In this document: positions 36,063 through 47,133 of the stretch, piece after piece
Numbering within the stretch: the first letter of the stretch is position 1
Layout of the letters: every line of letters begins with the position of its first letter
Assembly: GCA_012845835.1 (NCBI GenBank)
Contig: JABAKD010000016.1
Location: 24,418,553-24,482,552 of the forward strand
DNA: 64,000 bases
From: Undaria pinnatifida
Lineage: Eukaryota; Sar; Phaeophyceae; Laminariales; Alariaceae
Direction of reading: 5' to 3'
The notes under the pieces: model-generated
Seen by the model: the letters and a program-made list of their open reading frames with translations, nothing else
The model's database searches: none
What the model was told of the DNA's origin: nothing
Made by a program: the position numbers and the translations under genes

Positions 36063-36799
36063 AGGTAAATGCACGCCCTTGGGGGAGGAGTTCGATTTGA
36101 AGCGGAGGTTTCCATCGAGCTTGCATGGCATGCTCTCACTGAGCCAACGTCCCCGAGGTAATCCGTCGTAGCGTTGAGAGCTATCGACAACCACCACCGA
36201 GGCGATAGTTCGCGAACCTCAACGAGTGCCGACCGGGCAACAGCCGCGCTCACGTCTAGTACTTCGGTTGTTCTGTAACACAGTAACACAGATCATGCCA
36301 TAGTATACCCCGGCTGTGGCGCCTCAAACAAAATAATGGCGGCCGCAAGCCCAATTTTTAATTTTTCCACTAGCTCGATAAGCCAAGCGCCACGGCAAAG
36401 AAGCGAAGCCACCGACAAGACAGAGAATAGCACAAGACTTCGCTGAGAGCGAGATCTGCATTATTCCAATTGGAAAAAACATTGACAGTACGCAATACGT
36501 GGTTTCCAGATAGAAGGGAAAAAATTGTATGTTTCCAAATCGAATCGAATTCAATTCGATTAATGAAACAATAACATTTTCGATTCAAAAGCGTCCTTCG
36601 TTAACACTTAATACGTGCCCTTGAGAAACGAAAAAAACATCAACAGGTCCTATTATTGTATAATACGTACTGCTGTTCGGTGTTCGGTTTTTGTGACTGA
36701 CAAAACGTAACATCCTAATGCATAATACACTTTTCGGACTAAACCTGAATGGATATAGAGCTTTCCGGGTATTGTAACAAAGGTATACCCGCACCCCGG

Positions 36800-37335
36800 G
36801 TATAGTGCCACAGTCTTACAGGAGTCACAGAAGTTCAGGGTAAGGATATGGGGATCTTACAGAACTTTCAGAAGTTCCGGGTTTTGTGGCACAAGCGTAC
36901 ATAACTCACAGAAGTTCCGAGCGGGTAAAAAACATGCTGTACCCGTACCCCGGGTATTGGGCCACGGGCGTACATAACTTCCAGAAGTTGCTGGTACGGG
37001 TATGAATATCGTACAAAACTTCCAGAAATTCCGGGTACGGGTATGCATACCCTACAGGACTTACAGAATTTCCGGGTACGGGTATGAACGTACAAAACTT
37101 CCAGAAGTTCCGGGTACGGGTATGCATACCCTACAGGACTTACAGAAGTTCCGGGTACGGGTATGAATGTCGTACAAAACTTCCAGAAGTTCCGGGTACG
37201 GGTATGCATACCGGTACCCTACAGGACTTACAGAAGTTCCGGGTACGGGTATGAATGTCGTACAAAACTTCCAGAAAGTTCCGGGTACGGGTATGCATAC
37301 CCTACAGGACTTACAGAAGTTCTTCGCAGGGTTCC
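36800..37335 (+). repeat. Minisatellite block 2, upstream of the YbaK gene
   Basis: About twelve units of roughly 40 bp alternate between ACTTCCAGAAGTTCCGGG and ACTTACAGAAGTTCCGGG, each followed by TACGGGTATG. The array ends about 270 bp before the YbaK start codon. The TTCCAGAA core matches the tail-to-tail TTCnnGAA form of a heat-shock element, so a regulatory role is conceivable but unproven. Confidence 0.9.
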
Positions 37336-37603
37336 CCCCGGGTAATACCCGGGGTAAATACCCCGAGTATGGTTTGTACGTACCCTACAGAACACAACCT
37401 TGCAATATTCGACCCCCATGCATACAACATATCAACCCAATACCACATACCACATCCCTCCACCATGGCGTATCCCGCATCGATCCCGTATCCCATATTG
37501 TACCCATACCGTATTCCACGCCCACACCGTATCCCATGCGTAACACTCTGTACCTTACCCCACATCCATGCCATGTCCCACAACAATATCGCATTCCTAG
37601 CTG

Positions 37604-40187
37604 ATGAACGAGCGAGCCGATGCGATCGAGAGGAGATTGAAGGGGGGAGCGGCAGACCTGAGCGATCCCATCGAGCGCGTGAAGGAGCATTGCCGTCGGA
37701 TAGGGGCAACCAGCGTCAGATACCAGGCAAGGTCTAGGGCGCCACCTTCCCCCCTCCCTCTGTTTTATTTGTGTATCGGAGGTCGACGCATCTCATTGGC
37801 TGACCTGCCAATACACACCCCCCACCTCCCCTGCGCCCCGTAAAAAAAAACGAGCTGACCCCCACACAACTGGTGCACCAAGGTTTTGCAGTAAATAATG
37901 CTTGGAATCAGATTTGGATAGGATAATGCGTGCAGCAGTACCATGGAGAGGTTAGTCTACCAAGCGCCAAACGTCGTACAGCGGCAACCAAAGTCGCAGC
38001 GACAACTACAGTAGAATCATCCATTCGTATCGCCCAAAGCAGCGGTACTCATACCGACCTTGACCAGGGGAGACCATCGGCACTCACTCCTAGTTGTTTA
38101 CGTTGCTATTGTCGTTGTTTCGTTGTTGTTGTTTCGTTGTTGTTTCGTTGTTGTTGTTTCGTTGTTGTTGTTTCGTTGTTGTTTCGTTGTTGTTGTTTCG
38201 TTGTTGTTGTTGTTCTCACCGTAGTCTAGTCTGTCGTAACGTCAGACACGCGTGAACAGGCCACAGTAAACACGCACTACCAGCCTATATATACGTGACC
38301 TCCGGGCGGAGCACGGTGTGAGCAACACGCCGTCCAAGAACTATAATAATTCTGCTAAGAAGCAGCAAAGCAGCAGGGAGGTCCTGCTCCCGGTATGTCG
38401 AAACGTCCGACGTATCTCCCTGTTGCTCCCCTGAACCGGCATTCCACAAAGCCTAACCATTTCTGAACATCTCGCCGGGCCCACCTGTGTCGACTTGTTG
38501 AAATAAACCACCAAGCAGTGGGTGCCGCCGAAATACTACGACACGTCGTTGGAGGAGCGAGCGAGAGAGCTGGGCTGTGCACCGGAGCAGCTGTGCAAGA
38601 CGATGATCATGGAGAACAAGGCCTTCGTGGAGGTGAGACGGTGCAAAGCAAAAAAAAAACAGCAGCCGACCGACCCGGTATACCCGGTACAAGATGAATT
38701 GTTGAAAACAGGGCCCCAAGGGTCTAGTGCTCCCGCTGGTAGGAATTTCCCCCTCAATGCAGCATAAGGTTAGTCGGGTAGGGGTGAAGTAACCGTTTAC
38801 TTTCCACAGTCGAGGGACACCATATGAACCTTACTGCTTGCAAGGTCCCATTGGTAGGTTGTTTTGTGGGCATGTGAGTTGGTTGACCATGAAGTTGCCA
38901 CCTATTATTAGGTAGGTATTAGTTGGCTAGGTTGTACAGTTATTAATGGTTGCACGCGGTGTTTTTGCGGGGTTGTGCTTCTTTTCTATCTGACAGGCGT
39001 GTTTGTGCCTTAGGCTATGTTTTATGTTATCAATAGACGAAAAATAGCAATTGATGAGTAGTATTGAAACCGTCGAAGGTCACAATCTTCGACCAACCCC
39101 ACCCACAAAAAATCACCGACTAAAGTGGTCAAGAAATATGTTTTCCTGCCATTTTTAAGTTTCTAACCTATTTTATAAAAATATTTCGCGGACGTCAGCC
39201 GTGAGTTACTTTGTTCCGTGGGTTGGTTGGCGTTGGGCTTATGTCATTCGTCCGTTGCAGTACTATTTTCACATTTTTCCCAACCCAACAGTTTTTAGAA
39301 ATCGTGAATACCCTGTCATGACGGAGTAGAAGTCACTTAGTTCAATTATGAACTACTTGGCCACTCAACAAGAAGTGGTCAAGTCTAGCCAACCCACCGC
39401 CCCTCCCATGACAGTTGAACTGTAACTGTCAAAATATCGCAACGCCTCCCCTGTGCAGCAAGCCCCGTCGGGGGGACAATCGGACGCCTCCGATCCCACG
39501 ATGAACCGATTTTACCTGGTGGTGGTGCAGTACGCAGCGAAGTTAAGCTCGCAGAAGATCTCCGCGGCAGTGCTGCGGCTTAAGCCGGGAGGGGAGCGGC
39601 TGTCACGGGCGCGGTGCAACCTGCAAGTTGCCCCAGAGGAGGTAGGATGCGAGGGAGGACAGAAAGGCGCTTGGTTGTTGTTGGTGTTGCCGTTGTTGTT
39701 GGTGCGGTTGTTGTTGCTGCTGTTCGTAGTGTGGTGATGTTTTGTTGTTGCTGTTATCGCTGTCGTCTTCGGTGGGTAAATAGTATTATTTGTTGAAGAA
39801 TTGTATTCGCAAGGCACCTACCGTTCCTGCAAATAGCCATGCCACCACGACCAACACTATCACCATCACAAGTGGAACCTCCACTCCACCATCATATCCA
39901 CCATCGTCACAATCACCATCGCTTGTCGTCGTTTCATTGGCCAGGTCGGCCTATCCCTGTCGGGTTTCCCCCATAACGGCGTTAGCGCTTTTGGCGGGCT
40001 CACTCCAGTCCCCATCATCTTGTCCGAGGCGGTCTTGACCATGCGACCCGCTTACGTTTGGATGGGGGCGGGACACCCTTTACTCAAATTGGGTGTCAGT
40101 GCTAAAGACCTTGTGAAAGCGGGAGCTATTGTGGCAGACATCTCCACCCCTAGGACGGGGGCTGTGGGCGAGGGTGATTCCGATTAA
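37604..40187 (+). CDS. YbaK/aminoacyl-tRNA synthetase-associated domain protein
   Basis: Exons 37,604-37,726, 38,519-38,632, 39,459-39,641 and 39,945-40,187 join at phase 0 throughout and encode 220 aa. Intron 1 is GC-AG (CAG|GCAAGG donor); the others are GT-AG. An in-frame TAG directly precedes the ATG. The central part reads MNRFYLVVVQYAAKLSSQKI and the last exon reads FPHNGVSAFGGLTPVPIILS, then YVWMGAGHPLLKLGVSAKDL. This is the pattern of eukaryotic YbaK/PrdX-domain proteins (NAVTPFG, then FWLGGGEVDLKLG in relatives). Family members hydrolyse mischarged aminoacyl-tRNAs in trans; this protein is free-standing and not fused to a synthetase. No targeting peptide is evident, so it is probably cytosolic. 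The substrate amino acid cannot be told from the sequence. Confidence 0.93.
38100..38215 (+). repeat. GTTGTTGTTTC repeat in intron 1
   Basis: A tandem tract of TTGTTGTTTCG units fills part of the first intron of the YbaK gene. Confidence 0.85.
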
Positions 40188-40189
40188 GA

Positions 40190-42860
40190 TTGTTGATATC
40201 AGCTATCGGTATACGTTGTATCGTGCTAGATAGCGCCGTATGTGGGAGGGAGTGCAGCCTTACAGTAGGATAGAGATAGCTTGCAAAGCTACTACTAGTG
40301 GTGCAAAGCTGTTTTTGCAGGTCGATTGATACTATGCTGAATAGGATATGTAGACCTATTACGTACGAGTAGAAATTAGTACCTCGTACTTCTGTGGCAT
40401 GTAGGTTGTGTAGACCTGTTATGTGTGGGTCGAGAGCAGGAGCTTTTTCATTGACAATTCTAAATATATATTTGTACGCGCTTCTGCAGACTATTATACA
40501 GAGCAATAACGTATGCAGACCTACTGTTACAAAGAAACAGCTTTGTACTTTTGTAAGCGTGCTACAGAGGAACACCTTCTGCCGAACCGCAAACTACAGG
40601 GTTGCTGCTGTTGCAGGACAACCACGGAGCTACTGTTGCAGAGCTTTTGTAAGGTTACTGCTCCACTCGATAGCTTTTGTACACCTACTGCGGAGCTACT
40701 GGCGTATAGCTACTGATACAGAGCTATTGCTGTGAGAGAATATAAATATATTATTCTCAACTACGACGGGCAGAAATGCGGAGTTCAGAATTTCCTCTCT
40801 CCCGGTGTAGATTAATAAAAGACTTGTAACGACGTCAGCTGTGAGTTCGATAAGTTTAGGGTCGATACTAATCTTTGCGAGCTGCGTGAAACACCGGCCG
40901 CGCTCGTTTATCCTATTATGGATGTCAGGGTGAATATCAACAGCTAACTGTTGTAATGATATCTACTGCTGAATGCAGTACACGTGCTATCATTATTATA
41001 CTTCATCCCAGCCAAGGTAGTAGGTTTTGACCGGCGGAGTTCGGAAATCCTGGAATGCACATCGTCGAAGGCACGGGTTCGAATCTCAATTCGAACGTTT
41101 TCTCTTTCGAGAAACGCTTCATCGTGCATGCGTCTCTAAACAAGCACGCCTCCCCAGGTCCCCTCAAATGGAAAATATGTATTAGGAAGGGACGATAGAT
41201 AATTGTCAACCCATGGTATACGCCCCAAACATCTCGCCGTTCCAAGCGAGGAGGCTGTCACGCTTGTATTTGAACTGCAACGTATTCCACAGTATTTTCA
41301 AGTAGTTTGTTCCCAAAAGCGTGGGTGCAATTCTAAAGTGCCTTGTAGAACTGCAAAAAATAGTGCCATGTGCACTATTAATATTAATTTTGAGGTAGTT
41401 TTTTCCCTGAAATATGGGTAACTCTGAAGGGATTCAAGGCGTTTCAGCGCTGGACCTTGACACGTGCAGCATTGAAGGAGAAGGTGTGCACACCGTTTTG
41501 TGTTTTGTTTCTGAGAGAGTGAACACGTGAGGAGCTCTATACCTCACCCAAAAAGTTGTGTTTTTGAGTAAGCCAAAACGTTTTTGAGCAAGCTGAAAGA
41601 CGCAGTCTACGGTACAGGCTGGTTTGCGTTAAAAAAAAAAATGTATTCCCCGGCGAATGCCCACGCCATTTTTTTCTATTCAGACCGTGAACTTTTGCAC
41701 ACGTCTTCCATGTGCCACTGCGAAGACCTCACCTGTCGTTTTTCTTTTCTTTCTTTTCTTTCCTGATTTTTCATCAGTTAAGTTTTTTTTGAAAATGTGG
41801 CCCACCTTAGACCAAAATCTTTCGGCGAGGAAAAAGAAGAAAAAAACCCGGCCGGAGGTCGGGCCTCGGGATGGGCATGTAGAACACGTGTGCAAATGTT
41901 CAGGGTCTATCAGTCATAAACGGCGTGGGCATTGGACTTTTGTGCGTAAAAATGAGTAAGATACGTTATTTCCTTCAAATTTCTTGATTTTAGTGTACGA
42001 TCCAGTTTTCTCGCTAGATTCTGCTCAACGTTGAACACAGGCAGGTCAGATCTTCGATTTTTTGCGCGAAACAATCTACAGACATGCATGCCTTTTGGAG
42101 TGTACCTCCGACCGGTTCGTGCAAAATGCGGCGCATTTTTTCCCCCCCCCCTCCGCTTGGAAAAAACCTGAATACTATTGAAGAATGTGAAGGCTTGTCA
42201 CTGGTCGATACGAGTTTTATTTACTCCGAGAGACAACCCGAGGCCGTTCAAAAAAAAACTGGCCATGTCTCATCCTCTTCCAATGGTCATGGGGGATGAG
42301 TGTGATACCAAATATTTTCACCCTTTCTTTGACTGGATATCGCGAGCGGCAATCATTCGCCGGGGAGAGAATTTGGGTGTTTTACGTCAACCACAGCCTG
42401 TAGTAGAGGTTCGCCATTTTTTTTCTGAAGCTCCCCGTTTTGCAAAGAAAGCTCTAAACAAACCTCCCCCAAAAAGTGGTTTGGGGAAAACGAAAAGTGC
42501 TGCTCGATGATCAATCTCATGGCCCAGGCATACAATGGAAAAATACTGCTATAGACTAAACAAGAAATAAATATCGACGAGATTCTCCCTTAAGAAGCCC
42601 CGCCACTCCGAAAAAGATTAGTCAAAAAAGGAGCTAGACCTCTAGTCTATCGTCCGGCGACCGAACCCATGGCCTATATCGTACAGTGTTAGGTATAAAA
42701 CATATTTCTATATCGCGAAACCAAGGTGACATTCCGACGGTTTCGGTTTAACTTGGGTTAACAAGGAGCCCCGTCGTCCAGAAAAAAAAGGATAAAAAAA
42801 ATGCTACTACGGGTATGCCTCTATCGTGGCCCCCGTACTATTTCCAAGTAATTTGTGCCT
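40190..42860. other. No recognisable gene; dispersed repeat family 1, copy 4 inside
   Basis: Downstream of the YbaK gene no exon could be supported. Copy 4 of repeat family 1 lies at 40,826-40,906. A B-box-like GGGTTCGAATCTC occurs at about 41,085 without a clear A box. A motif AAGGAGCCCCGTC at about 42,762 recurs near 19,047 and, less exactly, near 45,947. Confidence 0.45.
40826..40906 (+). repeat. Dispersed repeat family 1, copy 4
   Basis: ACGTCAGCTGTGAGTTCGA is followed by GGTCGATACTAATCTTTGCG and AGCTGCGTGAAACACCG, in the same order and spacing as the copies near the left edge. Confidence 0.7.
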
Positions 42861-42865
42861 TAATA

Positions 42866-43755
42866 ATGTTGTAAGGCTTAGTTTGGGTAAGTTATTATCG
42901 CCCTGCCGACGCCCTCCTCAGCCCAGAGTCGGGGGGCGACCCCAGGGTACCCTGTTTGCGCGTAACGTGGTACAGGGCTATGTACCGGCCTGTGTGCCAT
43001 TTTTTTTTCTTTCTTTCGTGTTGTATTGGTTCTACTTTGTTTTTTCGGCTAAACACTCCCCCCCCCTCGCGGGGCTGTAGGTGTTGCCACCTTCCATACC
43101 GGATATTTCTCGTTTCCTCGTCTAACCCCCCGCCATGCCGATGGCCCGCGGGAGGTTTTTGGCATGATTTCTCCCTTGTATTAGTGCCTGTGTTCCTCTC
43201 CATATCGACGAGGGCTCCATAGCCGGACCGTTAGAGGTGTGGGAGTGGGTTTTGAGGAGCTGCATCTTCGACTCATGGTATCTAGTTCTTAGACCGAAGT
43301 TTCCCGAATCTCCCATAGTTCTGCATATGCGGCTCATCAGGGTGGGCTAGTGTTATGATACGGCCTCGAAAGGCCTGTGATTATCCGTATTTGAGATAAT
43401 TCGGATGGGTTTCGTATGATAAGGTTGGCGTTTTTTATTCGAGATAGTCAGGAAATAGATCGGAGGCACGTACCTCCGATCTCGGAAGCCATCCGGTGCT
43501 CTGGTGGAATCGAATAAAGCTACGTCCCTACGAAGCCTACGGAAGTGAGTACTCTCCGAGGACCTGCTCAATTAGCAGGCTTGCAGGGGACACTCTTGTG
43601 TCTCCGCCCAATACCCTCGCATTAACCTTTTGCAATTGGTCAAACGGACTAATACCCCACTAGTTCCTTAACAAATGGCATATGGGGTATTAGTCCGTTT
43701 GATCACTTGCAAAATGTTAACCAATAGCTTACCCAAACTAAGCCTTACAACATTC
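42866..43755. repeat. Inverted repeat pair with nested palindrome
   Basis: AATGTTGTAAGGCTTAGTTT at 42,866 is inverted at the right end (43,725-43,755). Just before that right end, 43,615-43,730 is itself an almost perfect hairpin: GGTCAAACGGACTAATACCC on one arm and GGGTATTAGTCCGTTTGATC on the other, with about 20 bases between. The simplest reading is a foldback MITE whose left arm was split by a later insertion. Confidence 0.65.
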
Positions 43756-44073
43756 CCCCCCCCTGAAAAACGGCGGGGTAACAGGTCGGCCGGATGATGT
43801 ACGGGCGGACGTGTCAAATATCCAGGTGGTTTCACCTCCTCCTGGTGATACCGGGGAGAGTGTTTTTCAAGTTCGACATGGTGTAAGGTTGTTGGTGGGG
43901 ACACAGAGTGCCCCCTGCAGGTCTGACAATTGAGCAGGTCCTCATACGAAACCATTGGCGGGGACACAGAGTGCCCCAGCAGGTCTGACAATTGAGCAGG
44001 TCCTCATACGAAACCCATCCAAATGATCTCAAATTCGGATAATTACAGGCCTTTCGAGGCCGTATCTTGACAA
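43351..44073. repeat. Element with about 70-bp inverted ends
   Basis: The left end (TGTTATGATACGGCC, then GATAATTCGGATGGGTTTCG) pairs with the right end (CGAAACCCATCCAAATGATC, then GGCCGTATCTTGACA). Internal blocks (GAGGACCTGCTCAATTAGCA against ACAATTGAGCAGGTCCTC) are inverted too. A near-perfect palindrome lies at 43,457-43,482. A fragment of the same element sits in intron 1 of the EF-hand gene (15,420-15,600). No coding region is seen, so it is a non-autonomous inverted-repeat element. Confidence 0.7.
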
Positions 44074-44119
44074 TGATAATAATGGAGAAAGTCTGAAAAA
44101 GTTAATCATTCATTCATTG

Positions 44120-44552
44120 TGGATGGTGGGATTTGAACCCACGACCCAAAAAGCCCATTGTCTGTCGACGACTCCATTTGTTAAGGTATTAGTGGGGTAT
44201 TAGTCCGTTTGACCACACTTGCAAAATGTTAACCAATAGCTTAAACCAAAACTCAGCCTTGTAACAATGGTGGAATTTGAACCCACGACCCAAAAAGCCC
44301 ATTGTCTGTCGACGACGCCATTTGTTAAGGTATTAGTGGGGTATTAGTCCGTTTGACCACACTTGCAAAAGGTTAACCAATAGCTTCAACCAAAACTCAG
44401 CCTTATGACAATGGTGGGATTCGAACCCACGACCGGAAAACCCATGGTCCTGCCGACGACGCCATTTGTTAAGGAATTAGTGGGGTATTGGTCCGTTTGA
44501 CCAGTTGCAAAAGGTGAGCCATAGCTTACCCAAATTAAGCCTCATAGCACTA
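44120..44552 (-). repeat. 144-bp tandem array, units with tRNA 3'-half-like sequence
   Basis: Three units start at 44,125, 44,269 and 44,413, exactly 144 bp apart. Read on the minus strand, each unit has a T-arm with a five-pair stem (GTGGGTTC(A/G)AATCCCAC) preceded by sequence resembling the long variable arm of a tRNA-Ser. The rest of the unit is the GGGTATTAGTCCGTTTGACC repeat also found at 43,681 and about 44,980. The 5' half of a tRNA is missing, so these are not functional tRNA genes. Confidence 0.75.
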
Positions 44553-44939
44553 AAAGGTAGGCGCAATCCTAAAGGCGCTAGTCCTAAAGTTTTTTAGTGC
44601 TCTGGACCTTGTAGAGGTGCAAAAATGATGCCACACTCTATTCCCAAGTAGTTCCCTAAAACACGGGTACAATTCTAAAGGGGCTATAAAAAACTCTTTT
44701 CGGAGCCAAGTATGTACCTGGTACACAGTACACAGTGAAAAAAAGGCATTTTTACGTGTCTACAGCTAATAGTAGCGTGAGCGAGCAGCACGAGTAGGAA
44801 TATGTCGCACCCGTCACCTCAACGCCCCCTTGAATTGTTGTACTTCCCACTCCAATTGTATGATCCCCCAATCAGCAAGATGCCCGATGCTGTATTTGTT
44901 GTCCTTTTTCATCGCCAATGTTTTTCCTCTGTAGCCCCA

Positions 44940-45056
44940 AAGGAGTTACATCCCTTTATGTCAAGGTATTATTTAGTGGGGTATTAGTCCGTTTGACCAC
45001 TTGCAAAAGGTTAACCAATAAATAGCTTACCCAAACTAAGCCTTACAACATTTGGA
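44940..45056 (+). repeat. Solo copy of the GGGTATTAGTCC repeat
   Basis: Runs from GGGGTATTAGTCCGTTTGAC through CTTGCAAAAGGTTAACCAAT to AGCTTACCCAAACTAAGCCT and ACAACATT, the same string that ends the hairpin at 43,755. Confidence 0.75.
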
Positions 45057-45059
45057 GCA

Positions 45060-46735
45060 GGCGTCCCCCACGGATGGAGTGTAGTAGGTATATATCGTCC
45101 ACACTAGAGTCAAAGATGCTGGTTCGTATCCTCCCGAGTACATACATCCGCGTGCTCGCCGGGATTTTTGCTTGCGTAAACAATTGACTATCGGAAAGCG
45201 CGAGAGCGCAAGTTAGCTAAATTCTAAATTCGATAAAAATCCACGAGCATAAAAAGCTGAAAAGCGGGAAGAATGCTGAACCGTATGCGCGATGAAAATG
45301 AAGGCACGTATCGGGGGGGGAGAAGGGAAGACACCTGTGACCACGGCTTGTCTAGAGGATCGCTGAGCTACGAGGGCAAATAAATACAACCGCTTACGAG
45401 TTGAGCTGGAAAGCAAAAAGTAATTATATGAGAAAAAAAAAACAAGAGATAGATGGACGCCCGTTTTTGTTTTTGGGAAGACTGCAACGGCCACACGGCA
45501 ACAACATTCTCGGGCTGCTGGGTTTTGGGGGAAATGCCCGACCTACGCTGTAAGGTGGCGGAAGACACGCGCGTGACACCGTGACACATATCATACGTGT
45601 ACACCACTCGTGTCGCTTTGTAAACTTCGCGCTCACGCAATTAGCCCTTTGGCGACTTCAATACATACCATTCCACATTAATTCCAATTGCAGTAGTGTG
45701 TTCTCCGAAGACGTGAGCGCGATATAAAGAGAAAGTTTATTAGGAATCGGGCACCGATATAAGAATAGACTAATCTGTTGTTTGTTTTAGAGAGAATTCG
45801 GCGTTATGGTTCATATTCTTTAGCTTGAGTACGAAGTACGTAGTATTTTTTTAATGAACACCAGGTAGACGGCTTCATAAAAAAGCACGTCGCCATCTTG
45901 TCGCCAAAAGTGGTTGTACCCGGTCCGAAAAGGTCAATGCAGTCAGGAGCCCCGTACTGGTATGGAGTATGACGTACAGCCGTATTATTAGTGCTATTAA
46001 TAGTATATTTTCTTTGGATTTTTATAAAAAATGAAAATACACTCCAGCTGTGAGATCGAAGATTTTGTCGAAACTAATCTTTGCAAGCTGTGTGTGGATT
46101 ATGTCTCATTCGTAATACCTACGCCTTCGTTAGTGCGCCAACCTCATGTCGCCGAATAAACAAAAGCAACCCCCCTTCCTTCTCCCACCCGACCTCATGT
46201 ACCAATACAAAAAGACTCTTTACCTATAACACCGCACCTACACCCCTTCTTGTTTACTGAGGGTAACCGAGCGTAACTAACCGCGACAAATCACACAGCT
46301 ATGATATCAACAAACATGCTTCGCCTCTACCAGACACCGTGCCAGAAACAAAAAAAAATACGCCTCGGACACCACCCGAACATTCCGAATATCAAACTTC
46401 AAATTTCGAGAATAGTTTTTCAATTTTTTACTTCGACAGCCAATTTCAAATTTCAAATTTCAAATGCTTCTTTGCACGCACCGCCGAGCTCGTCAGCACC
46501 AACCACGAGGAAAGCCTAACCATATGTGAAGCAGGCAGGCGAACTCGGGATATTCCCGTCTATGCCCCGCCTTCCATGTGGCTACTACAACGTAATACCA
46601 GGTACGCAAGTTGTCTTGGTTAAAGCTAGCGTAACAAATGTGCCCGTTGCCCTACGCTTGGGCACCCGTCCCCTAGCAAACAAGTCTTCTTTGTCTGATG
46701 ATTGATAATTAACTCATCATGATAAATTATGACTA
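45060..46735. other. No recognisable gene
   Basis: A B-box-like GGTTCGTATCC occurs at about 45,121. Copy 5 of repeat family 1 is at 46,031-46,100. Near 46,390-46,465, short AAATTTCAAATT repeats occur. No exon could be supported. Confidence 0.4.
46031..46100 (+). repeat. Dispersed repeat family 1, copy 5
   Basis: AAATACACTCCAGCTGTGAG then TTTGTCGAAACTAATCTTTG and CAAGCTGTGTG; closest to the copy at 2,361. Confidence 0.75.
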
Positions 46736-46739
46736 TAAC

Positions 46740-46953
46740 CACCGCCACAACTACATATCGTCATCATTGCCATCACCACCTGTCGTCATGATTCATCGTC
46801 ACAATCATTGTGATCATCATCATCAACATCATCGTCATCAATGCTATCATCCCCAACTCCACCACCGTCCTCATCATCACTACACCACACCACCACTTTA
46901 ACCACTATAATCACAACCATGATTTCACCATCCTCATCCTCATCACCATTAGC

Positions 46954-46994
<41 letters not shown>

Positions 46995-47083
46995 GCGGCA
47001 TCGACAATAAGCCACCGAGAAATACTGAACAAACATCTACCTACCTACCTACCTACCTACCTACCTACCTACCTGCCTACCTA
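46740..47083 (+). repeat. Microsatellite cluster (CAT/CAC, CAG, CTAC)
   Basis: CAT/CAC-rich sequence (46,740-46,930) is followed by twelve perfect CAG triplets (46,957-46,992) and then about eleven CTAC tetramers (47,037-47,082). It lies just beyond the stop codon of the USP48-type gene, so the CAG/CTG tract may be in its 3' UTR. Confidence 0.9.
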
Positions 47084-47133
47084 TTTAGTCCACACCCCTT
47101 CCTGTTGTACTCCAAAAGCACCCACCTACCCCT

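Noticed and set aside
35630-37605. Frames with repeated SSGYGY or TRTRNFWKF units
   Set aside because: They are translations of the minisatellite. Repetition follows the DNA unit and there is no start, splice site or domain support.
41075-41100. tRNA gene suggested by GGGTTCGAATCTC
   Set aside because: There is no matching A box or cloverleaf pairing nearby.
44120-44470. tRNA-Ser genes on the minus strand
   Set aside because: Only the T-arm and variable-arm-like part is present; there is no A box or acceptor 5' half.
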